Assembly (NCBI GenBank): GCA_022844135.1
Contig: JALHMG010000012.1
Span: forward strand, 43,657 to 107,656
Direction: 5' to 3'
DNA length: 64,000 nucleotides
DNA from: Lysobacterales bacterium
GTDB taxonomy: Bacteria; Pseudomonadota; Gammaproteobacteria; Xanthomonadales; SZUA-5
Shown here one piece after another: positions 44,201-54,200 of this stretch (the first letter of the stretch is position 1; every line of letters begins with the position of its first letter). A program made the position numbers and the translations under genes. Below the pieces are notes generated by a model. The model saw only the letters and a program-made list of their open reading frames with translations. It searched no databases and had not been told where the DNA came from.

Positions 44201-47200
44201 TGGGGTTGCCATTTGAGAACCAGTCCTTTGAGCTGGCCAACTTGCCTGCGCCCAGTCCCTACTACGGATATAGCGAACTAAGTGCTCTGGTCGAAGCCAG
44301 TTTGCGGAATCTTATCGCCTATGGTGAACCGTTCACAGGCAACGGGCCGGAAGCGCGTTTGTCTGCTTGGCAGCAAACGGAGTACTGGGCAGGAGATTCG
44401 CTCGCTGTGCTGCAGGAAACCGCTCCACAACTCTGCACTTACCGAACTGCGCAGGCTGCCTTCCCGGAGACCTTTGTTCGACGTTATCTGGAGGATAAAG
44501 TCGCGCCGGCTTATCTACAGAGCGAGGGTGGTTACCGTTTTGCTCACGGCTACTGGTGGAACGATGGGCAAATGGTGAGTTATGCCGGGCCGGAGCAATA
44601 TTATCAACCGCTCCGGTTCACCGATTCTTTTCAAGCCAGCGTTCTAATCGGCTACGACCGATATGCGCTGCTGATGACCAGCAAGATCGATCCGCTGGGG
44701 TATTCAATCACGGCCCAGAACGACTATCAGGCGTTAGCGCCTTGGCGCTTGGTGGACGAGAACCAAAACGTCAGCGAGTACCTGTTCGATGGTTTGGCCG
44801 AAGTGATTGTTAGTACCCGCTTTGGCACCGCTGGGGGGCATCCGGCAGGCAACAAACCATTGTCCGATTACCGTTTGCTGCCCGTGCCCGATCTTCAAAC
44901 CTTGCTGAACGATCCAGCAGCCTACGTGCAGGGCGCCAGCCAGTACTTTCTGTACCGGCTGAATGCCTGGGAAAGTGATCCCCCATTGCCGGTTTACACC
45001 GTGGAGTTGTTCCGGCGCAATTTCGTACAGCCACCGGACCCGTCCGAGCCGAGCGAAATCGGTATCCGGTTGCGCTACTTCGATGGCAACGTGCGCGATC
45101 TGGCTACCGCCAAACTGGTGTCGGGCCAGCCGCCCTATCGGGCATTCGGACAGCCAGTGACTGCTTGGCATTCTTCGCTGCCGCAAACTGGTGCTGAATC
45201 CCAGGAGAGCCAGTGGGTTTTCAGCGATCAGCAGCGTTACGACCCGAAAGGTAACGCCATCGTCAAGTATCAACCGTATTTCGCCGATTTGCCTGTCTAT
45301 CAGGCACGGCCTGCCGCGGCAAGCTGGACCATGCACTACGATGCGCTGGACCGGCTTATCAAAGGTCAAACGCCCGAAGGTTTTCTGACCGCCACCGAGT
45401 ACCAGCCCTGGTGGACTCGGTATTGGGATCAGGACGATACGGTTACGCAATCGCCTTACTATCTTGCGCACATCCATGATCCTGAGCTACCGCCGGCAGA
45501 ACGAGCCGCGCTGGAAATGGCGGCGGGTTTTGCAAATACGCCGCTGACCGTGGAGCAAGACGTCTTCGCCCGTCGCATTCAGGATGAGAACATCCTGATC
45601 CTGCAGGACGGCGAACACAAGCCGCTGCGCAACTACCTCTGGTACGACGACCAAGATCGTCTGACTGCCTTGGCCGATCCGCGTTTTTACAACCCCCAGC
45701 AGCCGGACCGGCCAGCCTACTACAACTTCTTCGTACAGTACGACATGCTGGGTCACGCCACCTGGCAGAAAAGCGCCGATGCGGGCAATCAACCTCTGCA
45801 AAACCCACAGGACGGCATTCCCTGGCTGCGTTTGTACGATGTGACCGGCGGATTAATCGACGAATGGGACCGCCGAGGAATTCGTCATCATCGAACCTAC
45901 AACGTCCTTCGGCAGCCCCTCAGTCTGAGTTGGCTAGCGCAGGACCTGGATTGTCTGGTGGTGCGCTACACCTATGGTTCGGATGCCGACCAAAACACGG
46001 TAAATCGTCTGATTCGGGTCCAAGATCAAGCGGGCGAGCTGCACACCCTGTCGTACTCGCTGTTAGGAGACGCGACGCACCAGAACCGCCGGTATCTTGT
46101 GGCTCACACCGGTCCGACAGATTGGCGGACCTCGCCGCCGTTGCAGGAAACGGTCTGGGCATGGGAAAACCGTCAGAATGCGCAGGGCGAGCCCTCAGGA
46201 TACCGCGCGCCCAACGGCAGCGAGACGAAAATCGGGCTCAGCCTGAATGGTTGGCCGCAACGGCTGCAGTTGTGCTTGAACGGCCATTCGGTTTGGACGA
46301 CGCAGGCGAGCGTGGACGCCTTTACGCCGCAAGGAACCGCAAAGCGAATGACGTTGGCCAACGGCGTATCGCTAGACCGCACTTATGACGAAAAAAGCTT
46401 GCGCTTACGCAGCATCCACAGCCAAGTATCAAATGTGTCCGTACAGAACATTGTCTATACCTACGACCCCGTGGGCAACGTCACCAACCAAGAGATACTC
46501 ACGCCGCCTCCTGGTTCTCCCATCCAACCGACGATCAACTATCCTGCACGATACAACTCGGTCTACCAATTGATTTTTGCTGCGGGCCTGCGCACCGATC
46601 GGCAAGATAAATTGGGCTATTACCAGCGCGACTATCGCTACGATCTGGCAAACAACCTCACGGAAGTCGTGGATGACGGCGGACCGGACTACAGCAGCCG
46701 CTTCAAGATCGCCACGTTCGCCAACCATGCCATCCTCGAGCAAACCTCCGGCAGTCCTGATCAGTACTACGACGCCGACGGCTTCCTGATCGCACTGCCG
46801 GACCAAACCCGCCTGGCTACCGACGCAGCAGGCAATCTCGCGAGCGCAACGGCCATCGACGGCGGCGTGACCTACGCCCAGTACGCCGATGACCTGAGTC
46901 GACTGCGGAAGGTATGGGTGCCTGTCGAAGGTGCGCAGCAGCAGACCTACTATCTGGACCCCTTTATTGCCGAGGGCGACCCGAAGGCAGCCTCCAGTCT
47001 TACGCTCTTTCTGGGTGGAGACGCGATTGGTCTGGCCCGATTTCCAGAGGGCAGCGAGGGAAGGGCGGTCGATATCGACTTTCAGCTCAGCGACCGACTC
47101 AATTCGGTCCTCTTGCGACTGGACCAACAAGGTCAGGTTGTCGATCGGCAAGAGTATTACCCATACGGCACCACCGCCTTCCACCTTGTGCAATCGCCTC

Positions 47201-48144
47201 TGTTACCGGGCCAGCAGCGATATCAATACACCGGACAGGAGAAAGACCCGAGCACCGGCCTCTACCGTTTCCAGAAACGCTACCTGGCGCCACAGTTGTC
47301 GCGTTGGATCGCTCCAGACCCCGCCGGCACCATTGATGGGAGCAATTTGTTTTGTTATGCGCGCGCCAATCCGCTGACTCTGCACGACCCCACTGGCGAA
47401 TGCGGCGAGAAACCTCAGAAAAAGGGGGCTTTCCCTCAGATGCCCTTAAAGTTCTTCGCCATGTCCGGCTTATACGGTAATGTCCTGGGTGAGGCGTTTG
47501 CCGGCATGCTGAGACTTCACGAATCGCCTTGGCATTATCTCAAAGAGGCAAGCAAGCAAGGCACGGTCTCACCGATCCTTAAAGCTGCAGGCACAATCCA
47601 ATTCGGCAATATCGCCGGGCAGTTCGCGGTATTTGGTGGCACAGCTGGTTTTATCTACCACTCGATGAATATGAAGAAGTACGGCTTGAACCCGTACGAC
47701 GCCAGCAGCATCGTGGGCAACAGCCTATTCATATACGAAGGCTTCAGCATTATAAAAGCGCTGAACGCTTCTGGTCACGATCTGCACAGGGCCCATGCTC
47801 GGATCGGCGTGATCGGCATGTTTGCGGACATGTTTAAGATGCCCTATTACCTCAAGACGGGTGAGTACGAGAAAGCCGCGCTCTACGGAGGACTGGCTGT
47901 CGGCAATTGGCGCGCCAGCGTTTCAACAGAAGTTGCGCAACGACTCTATTACAACGTGGCCTCCTGGATGGTATCACCCTATAACAGGATGGCCTTGAGC
48001 CGCAATTACCCAGTGATGGGCAAAGAACTCTTGCAGCAGTTCGCTATAAACGCGGCCAAAGCCCAGTCGTGGCAGATTTTGACGGCTTCCACACTAGTTT
48101 ACACGATATTCTCGCTGTTCGAGAACAAAGAGAAAAAGCAGTAA
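41236..48144 (+). CDS. Toxin-complex TcB-TcC fusion protein with C-terminal cargo domain
   Basis: A 2302-residue protein combining TcB and TcC. The N-terminal SpvB-like region begins LGYGESLTVEGATGSLQF. A beta-propeller-like part with FG-GAP-type units (FVDLNGDGLAG, FMDLSGSGRVD, FADLTGVGGADLAV) covers about 365-610. TcdB middle domains follow, then RHS/YD repeats from about 1290 to 2050. The core ends with YYPYGT, YTGQEKDPSTGLYRF and PDPAGTIDGSNLF then NPLTLHDPTGE, the usual self-cleaving RHS end. Residues 2056-2302 are the variable cargo: no recognised catalytic motif, several hydrophobic stretches, Lys-rich end. In Tc toxins the shell cleaves off the cargo and TcA translocates it. No signal peptide is seen. 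Confidence 0.9.
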   Translation: MDSSASAVSANAALEIPNMPSPYGGNGLGYGESLTVEGATGSLQFSVPIHVSAARSLTPVLTLRYGNSRSNGLYGLGFGLELPAISRRTSKGIPRYNAEDQFVTEKGDVLVPRYDKDASGRWKPAVWTSEYRGVEYQVRAYRRRVEAQFDRIECWTSSLDGRAFWKITDSGNVTHVFGETADARLADPEAPEKVFRWMLQHQSDAKGNRSIYRYRTEVSGQAVGLYPDSIWYGNYRYDQQDTYAFCLTFQYEARPDPLLNYRPGFAVCTTKRGSGFSMMHYFPVELGPEPVEVGRTELQYSDVSGCSCLQRLRRTGLRHVGEQVHADALPDVRFAFHPPTSDLRFQPLRVDKGELPVVLPQNAMAFVDLNGDGLAGILADRSANRAPRYWSPQGNGLYAPGAYLPLSPVTPLNQPARSVLLDLTGTGRRDSLLLSANRAGFYGNNNPGWDPYLPLQSNNTTLTQPDSLFMDLSGSGRVDMLSAGPDGWQYCESLGRAGFAAPIHVQSPLEMPLYQSNSEAIFIGFLNVFGDGLSHLVEVASGYMRVWPSLGYGRFGSPRLIEGIPILPATVVSARLLFADLTGVGGADLAVVHADHVDIYLNNYGQSFRYHATVALPADFGTLDAVQTSDVLGLGINQLLLSFADQPANNQYLDLCGGANAYLLASVKNGMGVSTELRYRSSSDYFLKDQATGRPWLTRLPFPVPVVDRIEQTDEISGTLSVQSMQYGNGYFDPYERQFTGFAYSQQQNSLTVDASIWHFPGLSSEEYRALNESNGEVKPGSEPRFQRSWMYVGDWEQQAALRAQMLASVSPAVKGGLILPAPVLAEDFNQEPVASVWLAYRALATRAVLTEVAGVDAHGSTKPVPYAVTQQAWCVNLVQPELDGHSAVVVVCEREFAESQFEQHGNDPHIRHQVQTRFSEYGQPLQRVEIGYARSAAVGREVLPAQARAQLRMTTTGVINHLDGGYHNANGGTTVPLKRRDEDPFHVVGLPFENQSFELANLPAPSPYYGYSELSALVEASLRNLIAYGEPFTGNGPEARLSAWQQTEYWAGDSLAVLQETAPQLCTYRTAQAAFPETFVRRYLEDKVAPAYLQSEGGYRFAHGYWWNDGQMVSYAGPEQYYQPLRFTDSFQASVLIGYDRYALLMTSKIDPLGYSITAQNDYQALAPWRLVDENQNVSEYLFDGLAEVIVSTRFGTAGGHPAGNKPLSDYRLLPVPDLQTLLNDPAAYVQGASQYFLYRLNAWESDPPLPVYTVELFRRNFVQPPDPSEPSEIGIRLRYFDGNVRDLATAKLVSGQPPYRAFGQPVTAWHSSLPQTGAESQESQWVFSDQQRYDPKGNAIVKYQPYFADLPVYQARPAAASWTMHYDALDRLIKGQTPEGFLTATEYQPWWTRYWDQDDTVTQSPYYLAHIHDPELPPAERAALEMAAGFANTPLTVEQDVFARRIQDENILILQDGEHKPLRNYLWYDDQDRLTALADPRFYNPQQPDRPAYYNFFVQYDMLGHATWQKSADAGNQPLQNPQDGIPWLRLYDVTGGLIDEWDRRGIRHHRTYNVLRQPLSLSWLAQDLDCLVVRYTYGSDADQNTVNRLIRVQDQAGELHTLSYSLLGDATHQNRRYLVAHTGPTDWRTSPPLQETVWAWENRQNAQGEPSGYRAPNGSETKIGLSLNGWPQRLQLCLNGHSVWTTQASVDAFTPQGTAKRMTLANGVSLDRTYDEKSLRLRSIHSQVSNVSVQNIVYTYDPVGNVTNQEILTPPPGSPIQPTINYPARYNSVYQLIFAAGLRTDRQDKLGYYQRDYRYDLANNLTEVVDDGGPDYSSRFKIATFANHAILEQTSGSPDQYYDADGFLIALPDQTRLATDAAGNLASATAIDGGVTYAQYADDLSRLRKVWVPVEGAQQQTYYLDPFIAEGDPKAASSLTLFLGGDAIGLARFPEGSEGRAVDIDFQLSDRLNSVLLRLDQQGQVVDRQEYYPYGTTAFHLVQSPLLPGQQRYQYTGQEKDPSTGLYRFQKRYLAPQLSRWIAPDPAGTIDGSNLFCYARANPLTLHDPTGECGEKPQKKGAFPQMPLKFFAMSGLYGNVLGEAFAGMLRLHESPWHYLKEASKQGTVSPILKAAGTIQFGNIAGQFAVFGGTAGFIYHSMNMKKYGLNPYDASSIVGNSLFIYEGFSIIKALNASGHDLHRAHARIGVIGMFADMFKMPYYLKTGEYEKAALYGGLAVGNWRASVSTEVAQRLYYNVASWMVSPYNRMALSRNYPVMGKELLQQFAINAAKAQSWQILTASTLVYTIFSLFENKEKKQ

Positions 48145-48218
48145 TGTGCGCCACAACGGTACCCTTCAGGTGTTGTTCAAGTGCCCAGTAACAAACCAAT
48201 TTTTGTAGGGAGTGTGTC

Positions 48219-51200
48219 ATGAGTACAAAGGCCGTCCAGCTTCGCCACCAGGATTTTCAGGCATTGTTTCGGGACCACCCTGATCTCGATTTATTGACTC
48301 ACGACTTTTTCGCCAAAGATGGCCTGCTGCAAACTGCGGCAGAGCATCATCGTCCTGCTGCGGCTGAACTGCTGACTTGGCAGCGTCTTTTACGCGTGGT
48401 GCCATTTCATATGGTCGACGGCCAATTGCATGACGCGGAAACGGTCGCGGGCCACCTGCTGGCTGCGGGCTACCGAAGTGCCCACAGCGTCGCAAGACGC
48501 CCAATTCATCGCTTCCTTCGCGACATGCAAGGTACGCTGACCGAAAGCTTGGCAAGGGAAGTCCATCACCGCTCAAGTCAGGTACGCGCTGCGACGCGCC
48601 ATTTGTTCGCCAACGCGCGCGATTTGGCGGGATCTCCGCTCACGAATCGGGTCTTGCCACGCTTTGCAGAGGCGGATTTGGTCGACTATTTGCAACAGCT
48701 CCCCAGCTACCAGAGCCTGTTTGGGTCCTTGGATTACATCAAAGTCCCAGCCTGCGCTTCGATTTTCTCGCCGGCCGCGTACTTCCTCGACATCATGCGA
48801 ATCGCCGACGAGTACATCACAGACTACAACCGCGAGACCATTCCGGCTGGTTATCTGCTCGAAGATCGTCGCCCCGACCTGTTCGATGGCATCAAGCTCT
48901 CGTGCGAGGAAACCGAGCGGCTGATCCCTTATGTGTCGTTGGTGCTCCAGATCTTCGTCGCCAAGCTGACGCATGATCTAAATCGCAACCCCTACCAAGT
49001 CGTTTCGACAGCACCGTATCCATTCAACCTGCCATTCAGCCAACCGCTGACAGATATCTCTGCGGCTTTGCAGAAGCTAAACAGCTCCTTGTCGGAGATC
49101 GGACAATGCATGCTGGCGAACCAACCATTAGCGCTTGGCTATGCCCGTCCGGCATTGGCGCGTGCGGCTATGGGTTGGTCGCCGGAGCAAGCGGCATTTT
49201 TGTGTACGGTCGACCTCAGCGATGCCGCCATTGGCGCTCAGTACGGAGTTCCCGGAATTGCGGCCACCTTGCCCGCGCCCGGACCCGGCAGCCTGACGTT
49301 TCTGAAAGACGGTGTGGAGACCACCGGAGCGGACGGCCGCTTGGGGGATGTGGTCCATGTCGGACAGAACATCGCTTGCAATGGCCAAATCCGCGTCGTC
49401 GCAGAACGTATCGACTCCGCTAGCATCCGGGTCGATCTGCCGTGGGTGGAGGAGGCGCGCAACCAGCCTTGGACCCTGTACGGGTTTCCCATCAATCTGT
49501 GCGATGCCCAGGTCTTCCGCCATCGAACGGGCGGCATGAGCTATCAAGATCTCGTCGACCTGTTCACTCAGCAATTGAGCCCGGACGAGCAACGATCGGG
49601 AATTGCGGATTCGTTTTTCATCAATCGAACGGATGAAAACCTGCCGCCGCTGAAGGTGGTTCCCGGCGTTGCCGAGAAGGGTAATGTGGCTGCGCAGATT
49701 GCCTATCTTTCCGCCAAGCGTCTGGACCGCCTGAGCCGTTTCATCCGGCTGTCCCGTTGGAGCGGTATCGCTCCAACATCGCTTGACTGGCTGATACAAC
49801 TGAGTCAAGAGGGCGAGATCACCGAAGCGGTGTTGCAATTGCTGGCGGGAGTGAAGCAGCTGGCTGATCGGCTGGAATGGTCGGTGGAGCGCACGGCTGC
49901 GCTGATCGGACCATTCAAGACCAGCGGCCGCGGCGATGGCCGCGCACCGGTCGATCCATTCGATCTGAACTTTAATCCACCGGCACTGCTTGCGGGGCGC
50001 GATCCGCATATCAGCGCCGACCCCATGCCGTTCGATCCGAGTCGTCCGCTGGCCTGGTTGCCGGATGACCAGGCGACCGAGGGCGCGCTGATCTCTAGCA
50101 GCGAAGATAAGGTGGTACTGGACGACCGCGCATCGCCTGAAGAAGGGTACTACAACGGTCTGCAGATCGTCATGAAGGATGGTCCGGCTGCTGGCAGTGC
50201 TCGTATCATCAAGAGCTACGACGGCGCCTCGCGGACAGCGATTCTTTACGCCAAGTGGGACAGCGTCCCGACTACCGGCAATCGCTATCGGATTCAGAAC
50301 GCGGTTGGCCTCACGGACAGACTGGCTGCGGCGCTGCAGGTCAAGAAGACCGATCTCGCCCCATTGGGTCTTGCCTATCGCTTGGACAATGGCGTCGCCG
50401 TCCCAGCACTATTGCTGACCGTCGAAACCCTCACCGGCTTGTGGCGCTTGGGCAGTGTTGCCTGGCAGCATCAGCTGCCGGTGGAGAGTTATTTGCTGGC
50501 GCGGCAGCTGGTCGGACTCAATAGCCGTTATCAACCACGGGCAGGCGAAGCGCTGGCCGATATCCAACGCGCACTGGATGGTCTGAGCTGGCAAGCGACC
50601 ATCGGGCTCACCAGCTACGAATTGGCCTATGTACTGATCGGACTGCGCAGTCGCTATGTCCGGCCAGCATTCGATCCGCGCGATGTACCCGCAATTCTGA
50701 CCGATCTTGCTTCGAGCGCCAAAAGCACACGCTTGAGCGCACAAAGCTTACAGCAAGCCGGCTTCGATCCACAGCTTTCCAACCGGTTGTTTGAGGACTT
50801 GCAGCAACTAGGTGTCGTCGACACCCAGGGACTAATGCGCGCCACTGTTCCCGCTTTCGATCAGGCGGCCGCCAGTTTCCCGGTAACGGTCGCCAGCCTT
50901 ACCGGTCAAGCCGGGCTAAATGACGCCGAAGCGGCCGCAAGCCTGGCAACCCTCAGTGCCTTGTCGTTGGCGGTACTGCGTAAACTGACGGTCGAAGCAG
51001 AGTGGGCCATCACCCGGAATTATCCTCAACCGGGCAGCCTGGAAACACTCCTGCAGAACGTCCCCGATGGCGAACAGAAGCGCTCGGCTGTCGGGCGTTA
51101 TCTGACCCTGATTGCGGACTGCAGCAATCGTCAGCTGCTGGCCCCGTTGTTCCCACTTTTGGCCGATACCAGTTTTGTCGGTCCGGGCATCGGCGCGGCG

Positions 51201-54200
51201 CAATCGCGTGCGGTCTTCAATTGTCTAACCCTGACCAATCCAGCGGTGATCGTGTCCGCTACCGAGCAAAGGGGAGACCTGAGCGCTCGTTATGACAGCG
51301 ATACCCAGGGCTGGAACTTGTTCGAAAGCGCCGCCAGCGGACAGAAGCGGGCCGTCGCGACCTACGATCCGGCAAGCCGCGTTTTAACGGTTGTCGGCGC
51401 CTGGGTGGTGCAACCCGATGCATTCAGTTACTTCCTCCTGATCAAGCCGCTGGATGCCGGTCAGGCGCAGAACGCCACACGCGACAGCCTGACGCTTGCA
51501 GCCACGGCCTCCGGAGAAGACGGTGCTTATGTCGGCTATACCCTGGTACTGACCGACCCGGCTGCAGGCGGCGAAACGCGCACAATCGTCGGCTACGATG
51601 GCAGCAGCAAAGCGGCGGTCGTGTCGCCGCCGTGGACAAAGATACCTTCAGCCAACGCCACTTATCTGGTCGGGGGTATCCGCCTGCAAGGTAGTGCCGA
51701 CGGTGGCGGCAGCGACACCGTGCTGTTGCCGGTAAGCGCAGCCACCGATGCCAACGCCTATGCCGGCTGCGAAGTTCTGTTGGTTCCCGATCCCGATGCT
51801 GCTGGCAAGACCACCGGCGTCCGGATGGTGCTGGATGCGCTCCGCCGCCAGATCGTTCTGCTGAAGCAGACGTTGGATAGCGCCGATGCAGCGCAACAAG
51901 CTGCGGCAGTGGGTGGGATCGGCGGCGTGCTGGCAGTCTCGGGCGATGCTGTGGTCACAGCCCTGCCGTTTGCCAGTTCCCACTGCATGCTGCCCCGTTT
52001 TCTGATTGAGCCATTCCTCGGAGGGGACAGCGCCGAACATCGTGTGCTGGCCACCGAAGTTCTGGAAGGCTTGTCGCGTTTCGGCCTGCTGCAAGATAAG
52101 CTGGCCTTTCCCGGCGAAGTCTGGATTGCCTTGGCGCGCCAACCTGGCCTATTCAATGTCGCGCAAAGCGCGGCGCTGCAGTATGGCGAGCTTCAATTGC
52201 TGACCGCTTTCAAGGGCTTTGCCGAGCGCATCGGCGACGATGGCAGTGGTCTCGCCCGTTATCTGGAGCAGTGGACAGCGGTGGTGCCGCTGGAGCGTCG
52301 GCTGATCGCCCTGCAGCAGTTGACCGGGTGGCAGCCGTCAGAGATCCAGGATGCGGACCGCTATCTGCAAGATCATCTCACGCACTATGCCGGCCTTGCG
52401 CAGTTGGCAGGCGTGCTGCGCCTGGCGCCGATGTTCGTGTTGGCATCGCGAATGGCTGCCGATATCCCTTATCTTGCCAGCATGGCCGATGTAGTGCTGG
52501 CGCCGCCCTTAGGCGCAGTGGGCGGTCCTGTCGATCCCGTCCGGTGGCAAGCGCTGGAGGCTGCGGCCAGCACCACGCTGTCGGTGGTCGCTGTCCGTTT
52601 CGCTACGGCCGAGTTTTCTGGTGTGGCCGACCAATTGCGTCGATCCACGGATAGCAGTAAGCGCGACGCATTGCTCGACTTCCTGATATGGCATCTGAAC
52701 AGCCCGGCCATCAAGTCGCCGTCCGACCTGCTTCAATATCTGCTGATCGATGTCGAGACCAGTTGCTGCGACACCACGACGCCAATCGCACAGGCGATTC
52801 CGTCGGTGCAGTTGTACATGCAGCGCTGCCGTATGAGCCTGGAGCCCGGTGTCACCGTTGCGCACATTCCGCCCCCCTGGTGGCAATGGATGTCGACCTA
52901 CCGGTTGTGGGAAGCCAATCGGCGCATCTTCCTTTATCCTGAAAACTATCTGCTGGCCAGCCAGCGGCAATCCGCCACTCCCCAATTCAAGGAGTTGGAG
53001 GAGAAACTACTGCAGGCGCGGCCGACGGAGCAGGCCGTCGCGCGTGCGCTCACCCAGTACTTCACGTCATTCGAGACGCTGACCGAACTCGTGCCGGTGG
53101 GCGGCTACAAAGCAGGACAATTGGAGCTGCCTGGCGGACAGATCGATGAAACCACGGTTCTGGTCGGTCGCAGCAATACCTCGCCCTACAAATACTACCT
53201 GCGCACATTCACCCGGAGTCTGTTGGCCGAAGTCCGGGATCGGCAGGAGCCGGTCATTACCCAATGGGGCGCATGGCAAAACGTTGGCGCATCCATCGAC
53301 GCCGAGTTCGTCACGCCTGTTTGGGCGTTCGATCGCCCTTTCCTGTTTTGGAACGAGGTCAAACCGACCAAGAGCTCCAGCATCAGCACAACGAGCGGAA
53401 CCGATGCCGCCTCCAGCACGCAGTCGACCTGGCAGGCAACGCTGAAGTACACCTTCCCCAGTTCGACGGGCGACTGGCTGGCTGCGCAGGAGCTAATGCC
53501 GCCGACGCCGATCCGAGTTGCGCCCAATTCTTATGGGCCAGCCAATAACGAGAATGTGGCGCAAGCCTACGCCAACATCCAACACTACTGGAAACAACCG
53601 TTTGCGCTGGCCATCCCTCGTGGCTTGCCCGGTACCGGGACCCTGACATTCACGGCGGGAAGCACCCAGGCGACCGGCAGCGGAACGCGGCTCGACAAGC
53701 AGGTGTTTCCCGGCGACTCCATCTATGTCGCAGGTCAGCAATTGCAGGTGCATGCCATCGACGCAGCGGCGCAAACCCTGGTGACCAAGCAAGCGTTCCG
53801 ACTCAGTGCAAGTCAGGCGCCGTTCAACGTCATATTGAAAGACCCGCAGCGACTTCGATACTCGCCCTACCAAGGTCCGGGCACGGTCAAGATCGTCAGC
53901 GGCATCAACATTGTGGACGGTCAAGGCACCGCATTCAGAATCGATTTTTCGCCGGGCGACTTCATTCAGATCGGTAATGAAACCCGGGTCGTTGCGAGCG
54001 TCCGCAGCGACTCACAGTTGCTGACCACCAAAGACTGGAATCTGTCCACAGAAATCTCAGGAAATGGACGAGTGACTCTTTACGATGGACTGGAAATCGT
54101 AGACGGGATCGGTACCAGCTTTATTAATCAAGCCATAGTAGGCGGCGAGCTCATCGCCTTAAACCAGAGCCGCAGAATCGTAAGAATCAAGAGCGACAAA

